Source: a virus. Taken from it: DNA of 57,798 nt. A program made the position numbers and the translations under genes. Positions within the stretch are counted from its first letter, which is position 1; each line of letters starts with the position of its first letter. Of this stretch, positions 27,180-35,920 are shown piece by piece. The notes beneath the pieces are model-generated. The model searched no databases, was not told the origin of the DNA, and was given only the letters and a program-made list of their open reading frames with translations. The stretch spans positions 1 to 57,798 of the IMG/VR virus record IMGVR_UViG_3300006802_000110, one strand, 5' to 3'.

Positions 27180-27802
27180 TCAGTTTCGCGGTTACGACAC
27201 ACGATGAAGGTCAATATATCCAGACCCTATTAGATCAATTAGTTCCGTATTGTGCGGAATCGGGTGATGAAATTGTGGTGGTGGATGACCATTCTACGGA
27301 TGAGCTGACAGTATCGTTGTTAAACACCTATTCAGCAGACAATACGATTCGACTGTTTCATCATGAATTGAACGGCGATTTCGCTGGTCATAAGAACTAC
27401 TTGACAGAACAATGTCTTGGCGATTATATTTTCCAGATAGACGCTGATGAAACCCTACATCCCAATCTATTGGCGTATCTCCATGACATTGTGGACAACA
27501 ATCAAAATGTGGATTTGTTCATTCTCCCTCGCGTCAATCTCGTCGATGGACTGACCAACGAAGACATTAAACGCTGGGGATGGCAGGTGAACGAAAAGGG
27601 GTGGGTCATGTTCCCCGATTACCAAACACGGTTGTATCGTAATCATGTGGACATTCGTTGGGAAGGAAAGGTTCATGAACGAATTGTGGGAGCAAAAGTC
27701 ACTGCACCACTTCCCGACGAAGAAGAATGGGCAATTATTCATATAAAAGACATTGAACGTCAAAGGTTGCAAAATGAATTTTATAGTACAATCCAACGGT
27801 AA
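27176..27802 (+). CDS. family 2 glycosyltransferase
   Basis: A 208-residue GT2 (GT-A fold) enzyme: S-F-A-V-T-T-H-D-E-G start, E-I-V-V-V-D-D-H-S-T-D (about 33-43), Y-I-F-Q-I-D-A-D-E (the D-x-D motif, about 84-92), and a C-terminal section with R-L-Y-R-N and W-E-G-K-V-H-E. It is a short, soluble transferase. It probably adds a sugar to DNA, protein or cell-surface material, but no acceptor is indicated. The ATG overlaps the stop of the UVDE gene by 4 bases, and its own end overlaps the next gene by 29 bases. Confidence 0.9.
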   Translation: MISFAVTTHDEGQYIQTLLDQLVPYCAESGDEIVVVDDHSTDELTVSLLNTYSADNTIRLFHHELNGDFAGHKNYLTEQCLGDYIFQIDADETLHPNLLAYLHDIVDNNQNVDLFILPRVNLVDGLTNEDIKRWGWQVNEKGWVMFPDYQTRLYRNHVDIRWEGKVHERIVGAKVTAPLPDEEEWAIIHIKDIERQRLQNEFYSTIQR

Positions 27803-28844
27803 GACCGCGTTAACCTACGATGATGTGCAGCTGGTTCCTGCATACTCAGAAATCGAATCACGGCAAAACATCAGTCTTCATACCAAGTTGTCACAACGAT
27901 ATGAATTGTCGATTCCACTAATTGCAAGTCCAATGGACACGGTGTGTGAAAGTGACATGGCAATAGCAATGGCAGACTTGGGCGGGGTGGGATGTATTCA
28001 TCGATTTATGACGATTGAACGCCAAGCGGAAGAAGTTGAAAAGGTTCATGATCATATTTACGGTGATGGTTTTGGAAGTTTGTCCGCCAAACGCGAGTAC
28101 ACCGTTCCGATCATGGCAGCAATAGGAGCAAACGGTGACTATCTTGAACGGGCTCAAGAACTCGTCAAAAACGGCGCCAACGTTATTTTGATTGATGTTG
28201 CACACGGATATCACAAGTTTGTAATGGACGCAATTCGTGAGTTGAAGAAACAACTTCCGTCCCATGTTGATGTGATTGCGGGAAATGTCGCAACAGGAGA
28301 CGCGGTATACAATCTCCAAGTCGCAGGGGCAGATGCAATTCGGGTTGGGATTGGCGGTGGGTCACTCTGCACGACCAGAGTCAAGACAGGATTTGGCGTT
28401 CCCAACGTGACTTCACTACAGGAATGCTCCGGACAGGCAAAGGTTCCGATTATCGCATGTGGTGGTATTCGGAACAGCGGTGATATTGCCAAGGCAATCG
28501 CAATGGGAGCGAGTTCCGTTATTCTTGGTTCACTCCTCGCAGGAACGAAGGAAGCGCCGGGAAAGATTATTGAACAAGCAGATGGTTCGTTATACAAGCG
28601 GTATCGTGGAGCCGCATCACTTGAAACCAAGAGTGTCCACGGTCAGGCACAACGCAACGTCGAAGGGGAATCCACCGTGGTTCCGTTCAAGGGTAAGGCA
28701 AAGTTCGTGGTTGACGGGTTATTGGATGGGTTACGGTCAGCACTCAGCTACGCAGGTGCATCATCTATTGATCAGTTTTATCCCGATTATGTTGTTGTTA
28801 CAAACGCAGGTATCGCTGAGGCACGACCACATCTAATCCGATAG
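27774..28844 (+). CDS. IMP dehydrogenase / GMP reductase family enzyme
   Basis: A 356-residue TIM-barrel enzyme of the IMPDH/GMPR family. Visible marks: L-T-Y-D-D-V-Q-L-V-P, A-S-P-M-D-T-V, G-G-V-G-C-I-H-R, the catalytic loop G-I-G-G-G-S-L-C-T-T-R (Cys), C-G-G-I-R-N-S-G-D-I and the Y-R-G-A-A-S-L flap region. CBS domains found in most bacterial IMPDH are absent, so length alone fits GMP reductase as well. It either raises GTP supply (IMP to XMP) or recycles GMP to IMP; I lean to IMPDH weakly. AAAGG lies before the ATG at 27774. Confidence 0.9.
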   Translation: MNFIVQSNGKTALTYDDVQLVPAYSEIESRQNISLHTKLSQRYELSIPLIASPMDTVCESDMAIAMADLGGVGCIHRFMTIERQAEEVEKVHDHIYGDGFGSLSAKREYTVPIMAAIGANGDYLERAQELVKNGANVILIDVAHGYHKFVMDAIRELKKQLPSHVDVIAGNVATGDAVYNLQVAGADAIRVGIGGGSLCTTRVKTGFGVPNVTSLQECSGQAKVPIIACGGIRNSGDIAKAIAMGASSVILGSLLAGTKEAPGKIIEQADGSLYKRYRGAASLETKSVHGQAQRNVEGESTVVPFKGKAKFVVDGLLDGLRSALSYAGASSIDQFYPDYVVVTNAGIAEARPHLIR

Positions 28845-28870
28845 TTATATTCATTTAACATGAGGATTGT

Positions 28871-29398
28871 ATGAAAACATACTTAACTATCATAGTTATG
28901 TTGTTAACATCGATTTACATGCTAGATAACATTCCGATGTTTTCAGCACAAAAATTACCGATGTCGCAACCAACGCCTGTGGAGCAGTTCATGGCACGGA
29001 TTGCGCACTTCGAAAGCGGTAACAATTATAGAATAGTTAATCAATACGGCATGATGGGAAAATACCAGTTTAGCCACGCTACCGTTCGCGGATTGGGATT
29101 CAACGTGTCACGAAATGAATTCCTGCGGAACCCATACCTTCAGGATTCGGTCATGATTGCATACATGAAATACAATCACCGTGAACTGGAACCATATATT
29201 GAACGATATGATGGGAAAACCATCAAGGGTGTCAAGATGACACGAGCGACAATTCTTGCTGGTGCACACTTTGCTGGATCAGAGGGCATGAGAACATTCC
29301 TCAAAACGTCTGACCCCAATGGCACGGTTGATGGTAATGGCATGACACTACGGAGATATATGTCTAACTTTATTAAAGTTAATCTCCCTTCACTTTAG
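28871..29398 (+). CDS. signal-anchored lysozyme-like protein
   Basis: A 175-residue protein with an N-terminal hydrophobic stretch (about 4-18, YLTIIVMLLTSIYML), which could be a signal or anchor. The domain from about 38 begins F-M-A-R-I-A-H-F-E-S-G-N-N-Y (a likely catalytic Glu), then Y-G-M-M-G-K-Y-Q-F-S (strand-type motif of lysozyme-like transglycosylases), and ends G-A-H-F-A-G-S-E-G-M-R. It may degrade peptidoglycan for entry, lysis or assembly. This is separate from the GH19 endolysin on the left arm. AGGATT precedes the ATG. Confidence 0.78.
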   Translation: MKTYLTIIVMLLTSIYMLDNIPMFSAQKLPMSQPTPVEQFMARIAHFESGNNYRIVNQYGMMGKYQFSHATVRGLGFNVSRNEFLRNPYLQDSVMIAYMKYNHRELEPYIERYDGKTIKGVKMTRATILAGAHFAGSEGMRTFLKTSDPNGTVDGNGMTLRRYMSNFIKVNLPSL

Positions 29399-29406
29399 GA
29401 ACATTT

Positions 29407-29688
29407 ATGGTTACACTAATTGTTTTGGTGAGTATCACAACGATTACAAGTGTTGTATTAGGATACGCAACATATAATTCGTTACGAAAAATAGAATTTT
29501 ACGAACAACAAATTGAAGAATTTTACTCTGCGCTCACCGTAGCACTTCACACGATGCGAGCGCTTGATACCCGACAGATGTTCGAAGACGATGACGAAGT
29601 AGGCAATGTCTTCCAACAACTGTCGGATATCGTTTTTACCCTCCGACCACTTTTATACGGAACTCCAGATGAGAAAGAAGAAAACTGA
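29407..29688 (+). CDS. signal-anchored small acidic protein
   Basis: A 93-residue protein. An N-terminal helix (about 2-22, VTLIVLVSITTITSVVLGYA) anchors it; the rest is helical and acidic (RKIEFYEQQIEEFYSAL, R-A-L-D-T-R-Q-M-F-E-D-D-D-E-V-G-N-V-F). The R-A-L-D-T-R-x-x-F-E-x-D-D-E-V-G motif recurs in small proteins of T4-like aquatic phages, as far as I recall, always near the gp55 gene. AGGAACATTT precedes the ATG. Its end overlaps the sigma-factor gene, implying coupling. Confidence 0.7.
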   Translation: MVTLIVLVSITTITSVVLGYATYNSLRKIEFYEQQIEEFYSALTVALHTMRALDTRQMFEDDDEVGNVFQQLSDIVFTLRPLLYGTPDEKEEN

Positions 29689-30436
29689 TCTTGAAGTTCG
29701 TCGAGCAAAACTAGGAAAGGTTTATTTCACCCAAGCGACAGAAGACGCTATCGTAAAATACAACAAATCCACTGATTTAGACGAACGCAATACATTATTT
29801 CGTGAAGACATTCACCCCGCCATTGATAAACTCGCAGAAAACGTGATTAATCGTTTTAAATTTCCTTATATTGAAGGCACGTTTGAGGATATCAAAAACC
29901 AAGTAGTCTCCTTCCTAGTATTGAACCTCCACAAATATACCGAAAATAAAGGGAAAGCGTTCTCGTACTTCTCCGTGGTGGCTAAAAATTACCTTATATT
30001 ACACAATAATAATGCCTATCGGGACGAATTAAGATCTACTTATTTGGCCGATCCAATGGGAGAAGAATCGTTCTTATTGGAGGAGGTCTTGACTACCGCC
30101 CCCGAAGCAGAAACGTCTAAAAGCGACGCCAGAGACTTTATACACCTTCTGGTACAGTATTGGGACTTTAACTTAGAAAAGATTTTTAAGAAGAAACGGG
30201 ACAGGGATATTGCGAACGCCGTGGTCGAACTTTTGCGGCGGGCAAATACCATTGAAAACTTTAATAAAAAGGCTTTATATGTGTTAATTCGTGAAATGAC
30301 CAACAATAAAACGGTTCATATCACGAAGGTCATCAATAAGATGAAGGTCCACGTACTCCGACAAATGAAAGAATACCGCAAAACAGGACATCTTTCCGAT
30401 CCATCCATGCTTTTTGTATATAAACACGATGAATAA
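29669..30436 (+). CDS. gp55: gp55-like sigma factor for late transcription
   Basis: A 255-residue sigma-like factor of the T4 gp55 group. The start is the ATG at 29669, inside the end of the previous gene. A region-2-like sequence is visible: I-H-P-A-I-D-K-L-A-E-N-V-I-N-R-F-K-F (about 51-68), then N-K-G-K-A-F-S-Y-F-S-V-V-A-K-N-Y-L-I (about 104-121, the conserved gp55 core), then a more divergent C-terminal half with K-K-R-D-R-D-I-A-N-A-V. It would direct host RNA polymerase to late promoters, and a candidate late box starts at 30437 just after it. T4 gp55 is shorter (185 aa). Confidence 0.88.
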   Translation: MRKKKTDLEVRRAKLGKVYFTQATEDAIVKYNKSTDLDERNTLFREDIHPAIDKLAENVINRFKFPYIEGTFEDIKNQVVSFLVLNLHKYTENKGKAFSYFSVVAKNYLILHNNNAYRDELRSTYLADPMGEESFLLEEVLTTAPEAETSKSDARDFIHLLVQYWDFNLEKIFKKKRDRDIANAVVELLRRANTIENFNKKALYVLIREMTNNKTVHITKVINKMKVHVLRQMKEYRKTGHLSDPSMLFVYKHDE

Positions 30437-30449
30437 CTATTTATAGTAT
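30437..30449 (+). promoter_or_regulatory. candidate late promoter box
   Basis: CTATTTATAGTAT, directly after the gp55 stop codon and 41 bases before the first structural gene at 30479. No -35 element is seen. Confidence 0.55.
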
Positions 30450-30478
30450 AGACTTATCTTATTCATCGGGTATAATTT

Positions 30479-30859
30479 ATGGGATTTGATAGCGTTATTT
30501 TCGAAGGCAAGACACTTTCCGATATGTTTTCGGATGTCTACAAAAACACCAATACCAAGCGGGAACAAATCAATCAATTCGTGGCCAATTTGGTCAAGTT
30601 GATCAGAACTCCTGAAGATGCCGCTGTGCTTGGTCCTGTTATTCAAAGTTTTCTTGAAGTCAACGTAAAGAACGACGAACACATCGTCAGACTCGTACAA
30701 ATTGCCCAACGGTTAGTGGCGATGAATACGAAGTCTGACGATGTTGGTTTATTGACCGAAGAAGAAAAAAATCAGTTGTTAAAAAACGTCAAAGCCGACT
30801 TCGAAGCGGTATTAGCAGAGCAAGATGAACTTGAAGATACGTTGAACAAGGTAAGATAA
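30479..30859 (+). CDS. helical protein preceding the baseplate hub
   Basis: A 126-residue predicted all-helical protein. It begins G-F-D-S-V-I-F-E-G-K-T-L-S-D-M-F-S-D-V-Y, contains V-A-N-L-V-K-L-I-R-T-P-E-D-A-A-V-L-G-P-V-I and ends with a charged coiled-coil (A-E-Q-D-E-L-E-D-T-L-N-K-V-R). Genes of this kind sit at the head of baseplate operons in T4-like aquatic phages and may be an assembly chaperone or a structural adaptor. There is no known name for it. It is the first gene of the late unit. Confidence 0.68.
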   Translation: MGFDSVIFEGKTLSDMFSDVYKNTNTKREQINQFVANLVKLIRTPEDAAVLGPVIQSFLEVNVKNDEHIVRLVQIAQRLVAMNTKSDDVGLLTEEEKNQLLKNVKADFEAVLAEQDELEDTLNKVR

Positions 30860-30860
30860 T

Positions 30861-32234
30861 ATGTACGGCGATAGAATTATTTATCGACGAAGAACAGAGG
30901 GATTATTAGCGACATCTGGAAACACGGAATCTGCCCGTCCGATAGCAGAACCATTGTTTGAAGGATTGGTGGTTGACGTAATACTGGATCACAATCATCC
31001 CGATTATGCACCAGACGGATCAAATGTTGGAGCAATTAAAGTACGTATTTTTTCACTGAATCATGGATTATCTGACGAACAACTTCCTTGGGCAGATCCA
31101 GTTGATTTTACAATTCAAGAAATGCCGTTGATTGGTGAAGTAGTTGCTCTTCAAAAAATACTTGGAAACTTTTTTTATGCAAGAAAAATTCCTATCGCTA
31201 GAAGAATACAAGAAAATGGAATGTTGAACTTAAACAAAGCACTAAATCAACGTTCAACCAACACAATATCAAATTCTATAAATCAGGAGCAAGAAAAAAC
31301 CGCAGAAAAACATAAGTTTGGAGAATATTTTAAACCAAACGAAAAAATTCGTCCCCTAAAACATTTTGAAGGAGATGTTATTTTTCAGGGTAGAATGGGT
31401 CAATCTATTAGATTTGGATCTAGTGCAATAGACCCGAGTAGTAAAGAGTTGGCTCCAAATATTATATTACGAACTGGACAAGGTGAAGGTAACGAAAAGT
31501 CGTATGTTACAAAAGATACGATATATGGACTAACCTTGGAAGATATTAATAAAGATGCATCTTCTATCTGGATGACATCAAATCAAAATCTACCATTGTT
31601 ACCAGCAACAGTTACCGCCGGTGGATTTGGTCGTACAATGTCCAATCCCCCACTAATTTTTGGTAAGGCACAAATATTAATAAATTCAGATCGTGTAATG
31701 TTGAACGCAAAAAAAGAAAGTATTTTTCTGTACGCAAAGGATACCATTTATTTAAATGCTGGTAATGAACTCCGAATCGATACAGATAACAATTTTGAAA
31801 TTGCCACCAAGGAAGGATTGAGTTTCAGAACTAGTGGGACTATTAGAAGCCGCGCAGATAACAATTTTATTCTTAATGCGGCAGTAGACATTCTAAGTAT
31901 GTCACAAGGAAAAACTTCTTTACTGGCAGAAAAAATTTATATCGGTAGTACAGACTTAGAAGGTGTACCAGATAATGAAAAAGAACCACTTGTTGGTGGT
32001 CAAATGTTAGCAAAGTTTTTACGTGATTTTATTAACGCACATTTAAAACCACCGTTCCACGTACAAACCCCAACTGGACCGGGAACATTACATCCTAAAG
32101 TTCGTACAGAACTTCAAAAAGTATTAAAACGATTGAACGGTATGCTTGATGCAGAATTTAACAGTGAAGATAATTTTGTTATGTTAAAAAATGAAGAAGT
32201 GCAAGTTGAAAAAAATGATTTTACTGCAGGATAA
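30861..32234 (+). CDS. gp5: baseplate hub protein, gp5-like OB-fold and beta-helix
   Basis: A 457-residue protein with the layout of T4 gp5/VgrG-type puncturing proteins. The N-terminal region (about 40-110) has the OB-fold pattern (E-G-L-V-V-D-V-I, G-A-I-K-V-R-I-F, L-P-W-A-D-P-V, G-E-V-V-A-L). After a Gln/Ser-rich linker there is no lysozyme domain. The region about 270-370 shows a beta-helix-like ladder (L-I-N-S-D-R-V-M-L-N-A-K, A-K-D-T-I-Y-L-N-A-G-N-E-L-R-I-D-T), as in the gp5 C-terminal spike. It ends with a helix and acidic tail. It likely forms the central spike of the tail tube tip. Confidence 0.82.
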   Translation: MYGDRIIYRRRTEGLLATSGNTESARPIAEPLFEGLVVDVILDHNHPDYAPDGSNVGAIKVRIFSLNHGLSDEQLPWADPVDFTIQEMPLIGEVVALQKILGNFFYARKIPIARRIQENGMLNLNKALNQRSTNTISNSINQEQEKTAEKHKFGEYFKPNEKIRPLKHFEGDVIFQGRMGQSIRFGSSAIDPSSKELAPNIILRTGQGEGNEKSYVTKDTIYGLTLEDINKDASSIWMTSNQNLPLLPATVTAGGFGRTMSNPPLIFGKAQILINSDRVMLNAKKESIFLYAKDTIYLNAGNELRIDTDNNFEIATKEGLSFRTSGTIRSRADNNFILNAAVDILSMSQGKTSLLAEKIYIGSTDLEGVPDNEKEPLVGGQMLAKFLRDFINAHLKPPFHVQTPTGPGTLHPKVRTELQKVLKRLNGMLDAEFNSEDNFVMLKNEEVQVEKNDFTAG

Positions 32235-32237
32235 TAT

Positions 32238-33152
32238 ATGGCCGATCCAATTGATATCGCAATACAATCTATAGATGCAAGACCATCACCACCGGTTGAT
32301 CCACTGGATACCGCCATGCGATCAGCAAACCCAGCACAAAAACTTGCGAGTGACAAACTGGTAGAATCGGCCGATGCAACAAAACAAAAAGCATTGTCAA
32401 AATTACCAAAAACTAAAGATCCAGAATTAGTAAAAAAAGAAAAAGAAGCAGAGGCTCGACAAAAAGCTGCGCAGGTAAAAGAAGGTGTATTAAACAAAAA
32501 ATCTGAAGCATTAGATATCGCTAAGAATTTGGCATTGGGATTAGCGATGTCCAAACTTGGAAAAGTTCAGGGGGTAGCATCATCAGCAAATAGTGTTCTT
32601 GGAACCGCTGGAGCCGCGGCAGCTACGGGAATGGCTGTTTTAGGATTACTAAAAAAGAAGAAACCGGCTGCAAAGCAAACACAGGATATGGTAAAAGCAG
32701 ATCAAAAAACTAAAGAAGTGGAGAAGGAACGGGTACAAACATCTCAAGAAAATCATCAAAAAAACGTAACAGCATTTACATATCCATTAAAACCAATAGA
32801 CGCAACACCCACACAACCTGAACCGCCAGAAATACCGATACAACCACCAATACCAACACCCACGGCAACCGTACCAACAAAACCTTTGAGATCTGGATGG
32901 ACATACTTACTTTCTGGTGGAGGCGGAAAAAGTATTGAACTGGCATCGTTACGATACTGGTCATCTGCCGGCGGAGATTCACAAGATATATTATCTCGTC
33001 TTGGGGGATCATACTCAACAGATTACGCACCATACTATTCATTCAGCAGTGATAGTGGAAAATATCCAGATGGAATTTCATCGGTAAGAGCAAAAATTCA
33101 ATACGATATAGATACTGGCACATTTGATTTTCTTGTAACACCACCATATTAA
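32238..33152 (+). CDS. structural protein with Lys/Ala-rich and Pro-rich parts
   Basis: A 304-residue protein. Residues 30-100 are Lys/Ala/Glu-rich and probably helical. Residues about 100-140 are an Ala/Gly/Val stretch that could insert in a membrane or be a core helix (A-A-A-T-G-M-A-V-L-G-L-L), followed by K-K-K-K. A Pro/Thr-rich part (about 175-220) precedes a C-terminal beta domain (W-T-Y-L-L-S-G-G-G-G-K, then F-D-F-L-V-T-P-P-Y). It stands between the gp5-like and gp25 genes, in the baseplate cluster, so a structural role is inferred. Confidence 0.62.
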   Translation: MADPIDIAIQSIDARPSPPVDPLDTAMRSANPAQKLASDKLVESADATKQKALSKLPKTKDPELVKKEKEAEARQKAAQVKEGVLNKKSEALDIAKNLALGLAMSKLGKVQGVASSANSVLGTAGAAAATGMAVLGLLKKKKPAAKQTQDMVKADQKTKEVEKERVQTSQENHQKNVTAFTYPLKPIDATPTQPEPPEIPIQPPIPTPTATVPTKPLRSGWTYLLSGGGGKSIELASLRYWSSAGGDSQDILSRLGGSYSTDYAPYYSFSSDSGKYPDGISSVRAKIQYDIDTGTFDFLVTPPY

Positions 33153-33184
33153 TAACGGTTATGATGACTAGGAGATAAAGTATT

Positions 33185-33520
33185 ATGGACAAACAATTAT
33201 TAAAAGCGTATATTCGTACTATCGTTGAAGAAGAAGTAAAACGCATTCTTCCCGAACTACTATCAGAAGCAGTTGCTGAAGTCAAACAACTTTCTGAACA
33301 AACGACGCGCCCATCCGCACAACCAAAACCAAAACTTGATCGATCTAAATTGGCGGCAATGATGGGGATTGAATATGATGGCCAAACACTTCGGGCAACG
33401 TCCACCGACAAAGTTCACGGTAGACTTCCAGATGACGTACCGCCAGACGTAAATCCTGAAGTTGTTAAGGCAATCAACAAAGATTATTCTCAATTGATGA
33501 AAACAATGGGAATTGTCTGA
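33185..33520 (+). CDS. small protein before gp25
   Basis: A 111-residue protein: an acidic/basic helix start (K-A-Y-I-R-T-I-V-E-E-E-V-K-R-I-L-P-E-L), a Thr/Pro/Lys linker and a C-terminal section with M-M-G-I-E-Y-D-G-Q-T-L-R-A-T and a final helix. T4-like aquatic phages often have a protein of this size here. The role is unknown; being directly upstream of gp25 it is probably a baseplate-assembly component. AGGAGATAAAG lies before the ATG. Confidence 0.65.
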   Translation: MDKQLLKAYIRTIVEEEVKRILPELLSEAVAEVKQLSEQTTRPSAQPKPKLDRSKLAAMMGIEYDGQTLRATSTDKVHGRLPDDVPPDVNPEVVKAINKDYSQLMKTMGIV

Positions 33521-33528
33521 GATAATAT

Positions 33529-33909
33529 ATGGCAAAAGGCATTGGCATTACGCTTCCCACTCAACTTGGAAACACGGGATACTTTCAGCAAGGGTTTGAC
33601 ACGTTGACGCAAATAAAGTCAAATTTTATAAATTTGATACTTACTAGAAAGGGGGAACGTGTTCACCAGCCGGAATTTGGATGTGATATACACGAATATG
33701 TATTTGAACAACTAACTCCAGAAACCGTTGATGGAGCTCATCGATCTGTTCTTGCCGCAGTTGAACAATGGATGCCTTTTTTGGAATTGGTACAGTTTGA
33801 ATTACGACAAAATTCTAATGACGTAGACACCAACAAATTACTATTATATGTGGGATATCGGTTACGTGCAAACCCTAATATTCGTGACACGATTATCCTA
33901 ACGTTTTAA
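33529..33909 (+). CDS. gp25: baseplate wedge protein gp25
   Basis: A 126-residue protein of the gp25/IraD-like wedge family, the sheath-initiating lysozyme-like wedge subunit of contractile tails. Diagnostic sequence: I-K-S-N-F-I-N-L-I-L-T-R-K-G-E-R-V-H-Q-P-E-F-G-C (about 30-53), with the R-K-G-E-R and P-E-F-G motifs of gp25, and D-I-H-E-Y-V-F-E following. Length matches T4 gp25 (132 residues). Located directly upstream of gp6, as in T4-like phages. Confidence 0.92.
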   Translation: MAKGIGITLPTQLGNTGYFQQGFDTLTQIKSNFINLILTRKGERVHQPEFGCDIHEYVFEQLTPETVDGAHRSVLAAVEQWMPFLELVQFELRQNSNDVDTNKLLLYVGYRLRANPNIRDTIILTF

Positions 33910-33922
33910 TCGGAGTTAATCA

Positions 33923-35911
33923 ATGGCAGTGAGTCAATCGATTACTAAAAAATTTACTCCAAATTATAAGGACGTAAACTATCTTGCCAAAAGCTTTCCA
34001 GAATTTCGGCAAAATTTGATCGAATTCGCGCGATCATATTACCCAAATACATACACCGATTTTAATGAAGCCTCTCCCGGCATGATGTTTATTGAAATGG
34101 CAGCATATGTTGGTGATGTCATGTCATTTTATATTGATAATCAATTCAAAGAAAACTTACTAGCATACGCAACTGAACGACAAAATATCATTGCTATTTC
34201 TCAAGCACTTGGATATAAACCACGATTAGCCGCTCCTGCTGTTGTAGAGGCCACCATATACCAATTGGTACCGGCACTGGGAACAAGTGATCAGTACGAG
34301 CCGGACGGTAGATATTACCAAAAAATATTAATAGACTCACGATTCTCCACTAACACACCGCCAACTCAGGTATTTCGATCTACCGAAGAAGTTGATTTTT
34401 CAGATCCAAGCAACAGAGTGTTGCGGGTGTTTACACGAGATGTAAGTACTAGTGCTCCGACCAATTACATCGCATCTAAGCCTATTAAATTAATTGCCGC
34501 AGACACAAGAACGGCAACATTTACATTTGGATCGGCACAAAAGTTTACAACAATAGAAATACCAGAAACAAACGTAATTGGTGTTGTAAGTGTAGTTGAT
34601 AGTGACGGCAACGATTGGTCGGAAGTTGATTTCTTGGGACAGGACATTGTTATAGAAGAACGTGATATTACGCCACGAGACGTTTCTGGATTTGTTACAT
34701 CAAGCAATACTACATTTGATGCGCCGCCCCCATCAAACATTATATTACTAAAACGTAAACCGCGCAGATTTGTAACACGAATAAACACAAATTTGAGAAT
34801 GGAATTATTGTTCGGGTCTGGAGATGGGATGGCAGAAGAAGACGTTATAACACTTAACGCAAATCAAATCGCAAACACCAAATATAACCAAACCATCAGT
34901 AATACGTCAATTGATCCGGCAGATTTTCTTAGTTCCGACACCTTTGGTTTGGCTCCCGCAAATACTACGTTAACCGTCACATATTTGGTGGGTGGTGGAA
35001 TAGAGTCAAACGTCCTTTCAAATACAATAACACGAACTGAATTAGTTAATTTACAAAACCAAGTAACTGACTACGCTCCAACAGAACAATCACTATTTCT
35101 AACAGTAGTGGATAGCATTGCGATCAACAATGAACAACCAGCTACCGGAGGTGGTGATGTAGAAACCATTGAGGAAATTCGTCAAAATGCACTAGCATTC
35201 TTTAATGCTCAAAATAGAGTCGTAACTGATCAAGATTATGTCGTTCGTACACTTTCAATGCCACCAAAATTTGGGAGCATTGCAAAAGTATTCGTAGTTC
35301 GTGACGAACAAATTAACGCAATCGCCACAAGTGATTCTGGGTCGCTCACGGTTAACAACGACGAAAATCCGTTCAATAACAGATCATATGTTCAAGATCC
35401 GGTAGCACCAAATGCAGTTAATTTATACCTACTTGGGTATAATTCAGAGAAAAAACTGGTAACGGTAAATTCTCTTGTAAAAAATAATATTAAGAAATAT
35501 CTTGAACAATATAGAATGTTGACTGATGATGTGAATATTGTTGACGCATTTGTGGTGAACATTGGTGTCGAGTTCAACGTTGTAGTATACAGAAACTACA
35601 ATATGAATGATGTACTGGCACGTTGCATCGATGCAATCAACAACTTTTTTGATATTGACAAGTGGCAAATCAATCAACCCATCATTCTTAATGATTTACG
35701 GTTAACAATTGGATCGGTTGACGGAGTACAAACGGTAACGAATGTGAATGTATTCAACAAATATCGTTTTCAGGATGGGCGAGATTATCAAGAATATCGG
35801 TATCCTATTGACGAAGCTGTTGTAGATGACATTATTTATCCATCGCTTGATCCATGCATATTTGAAATTCGCTACCCAGATACCGATATTATCGGTAATG
35901 CACGCCAATAG
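33923..35911 (+). CDS. gp6: baseplate wedge protein gp6
   Basis: A 662-residue protein of the gp6/J family, a main component of the baseplate wedge. It begins with the diagnostic N-terminal part (D-V-N-Y-L-A-K-S-F-P-E-F-R-Q-N-L-I-E-F-A) followed by E-A-S-P-G-M-M-F-I-E-M-A-A-Y-V-G-D-V (about 50-70). The conserved T-I-E-E-I-R-Q-N-A and V-V-T-D-Q-D-Y sections lie about 410-440. The length is close to T4 gp6 (660). It follows gp25 with a 13-base gap, the T4-like order. Confidence 0.93.
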   Translation: MAVSQSITKKFTPNYKDVNYLAKSFPEFRQNLIEFARSYYPNTYTDFNEASPGMMFIEMAAYVGDVMSFYIDNQFKENLLAYATERQNIIAISQALGYKPRLAAPAVVEATIYQLVPALGTSDQYEPDGRYYQKILIDSRFSTNTPPTQVFRSTEEVDFSDPSNRVLRVFTRDVSTSAPTNYIASKPIKLIAADTRTATFTFGSAQKFTTIEIPETNVIGVVSVVDSDGNDWSEVDFLGQDIVIEERDITPRDVSGFVTSSNTTFDAPPPSNIILLKRKPRRFVTRINTNLRMELLFGSGDGMAEEDVITLNANQIANTKYNQTISNTSIDPADFLSSDTFGLAPANTTLTVTYLVGGGIESNVLSNTITRTELVNLQNQVTDYAPTEQSLFLTVVDSIAINNEQPATGGGDVETIEEIRQNALAFFNAQNRVVTDQDYVVRTLSMPPKFGSIAKVFVVRDEQINAIATSDSGSLTVNNDENPFNNRSYVQDPVAPNAVNLYLLGYNSEKKLVTVNSLVKNNIKKYLEQYRMLTDDVNIVDAFVVNIGVEFNVVVYRNYNMNDVLARCIDAINNFFDIDKWQINQPIILNDLRLTIGSVDGVQTVTNVNVFNKYRFQDGRDYQEYRYPIDEAVVDDIIYPSLDPCIFEIRYPDTDIIGNARQ

Positions 35912-35920
35912 AGATAAGAC

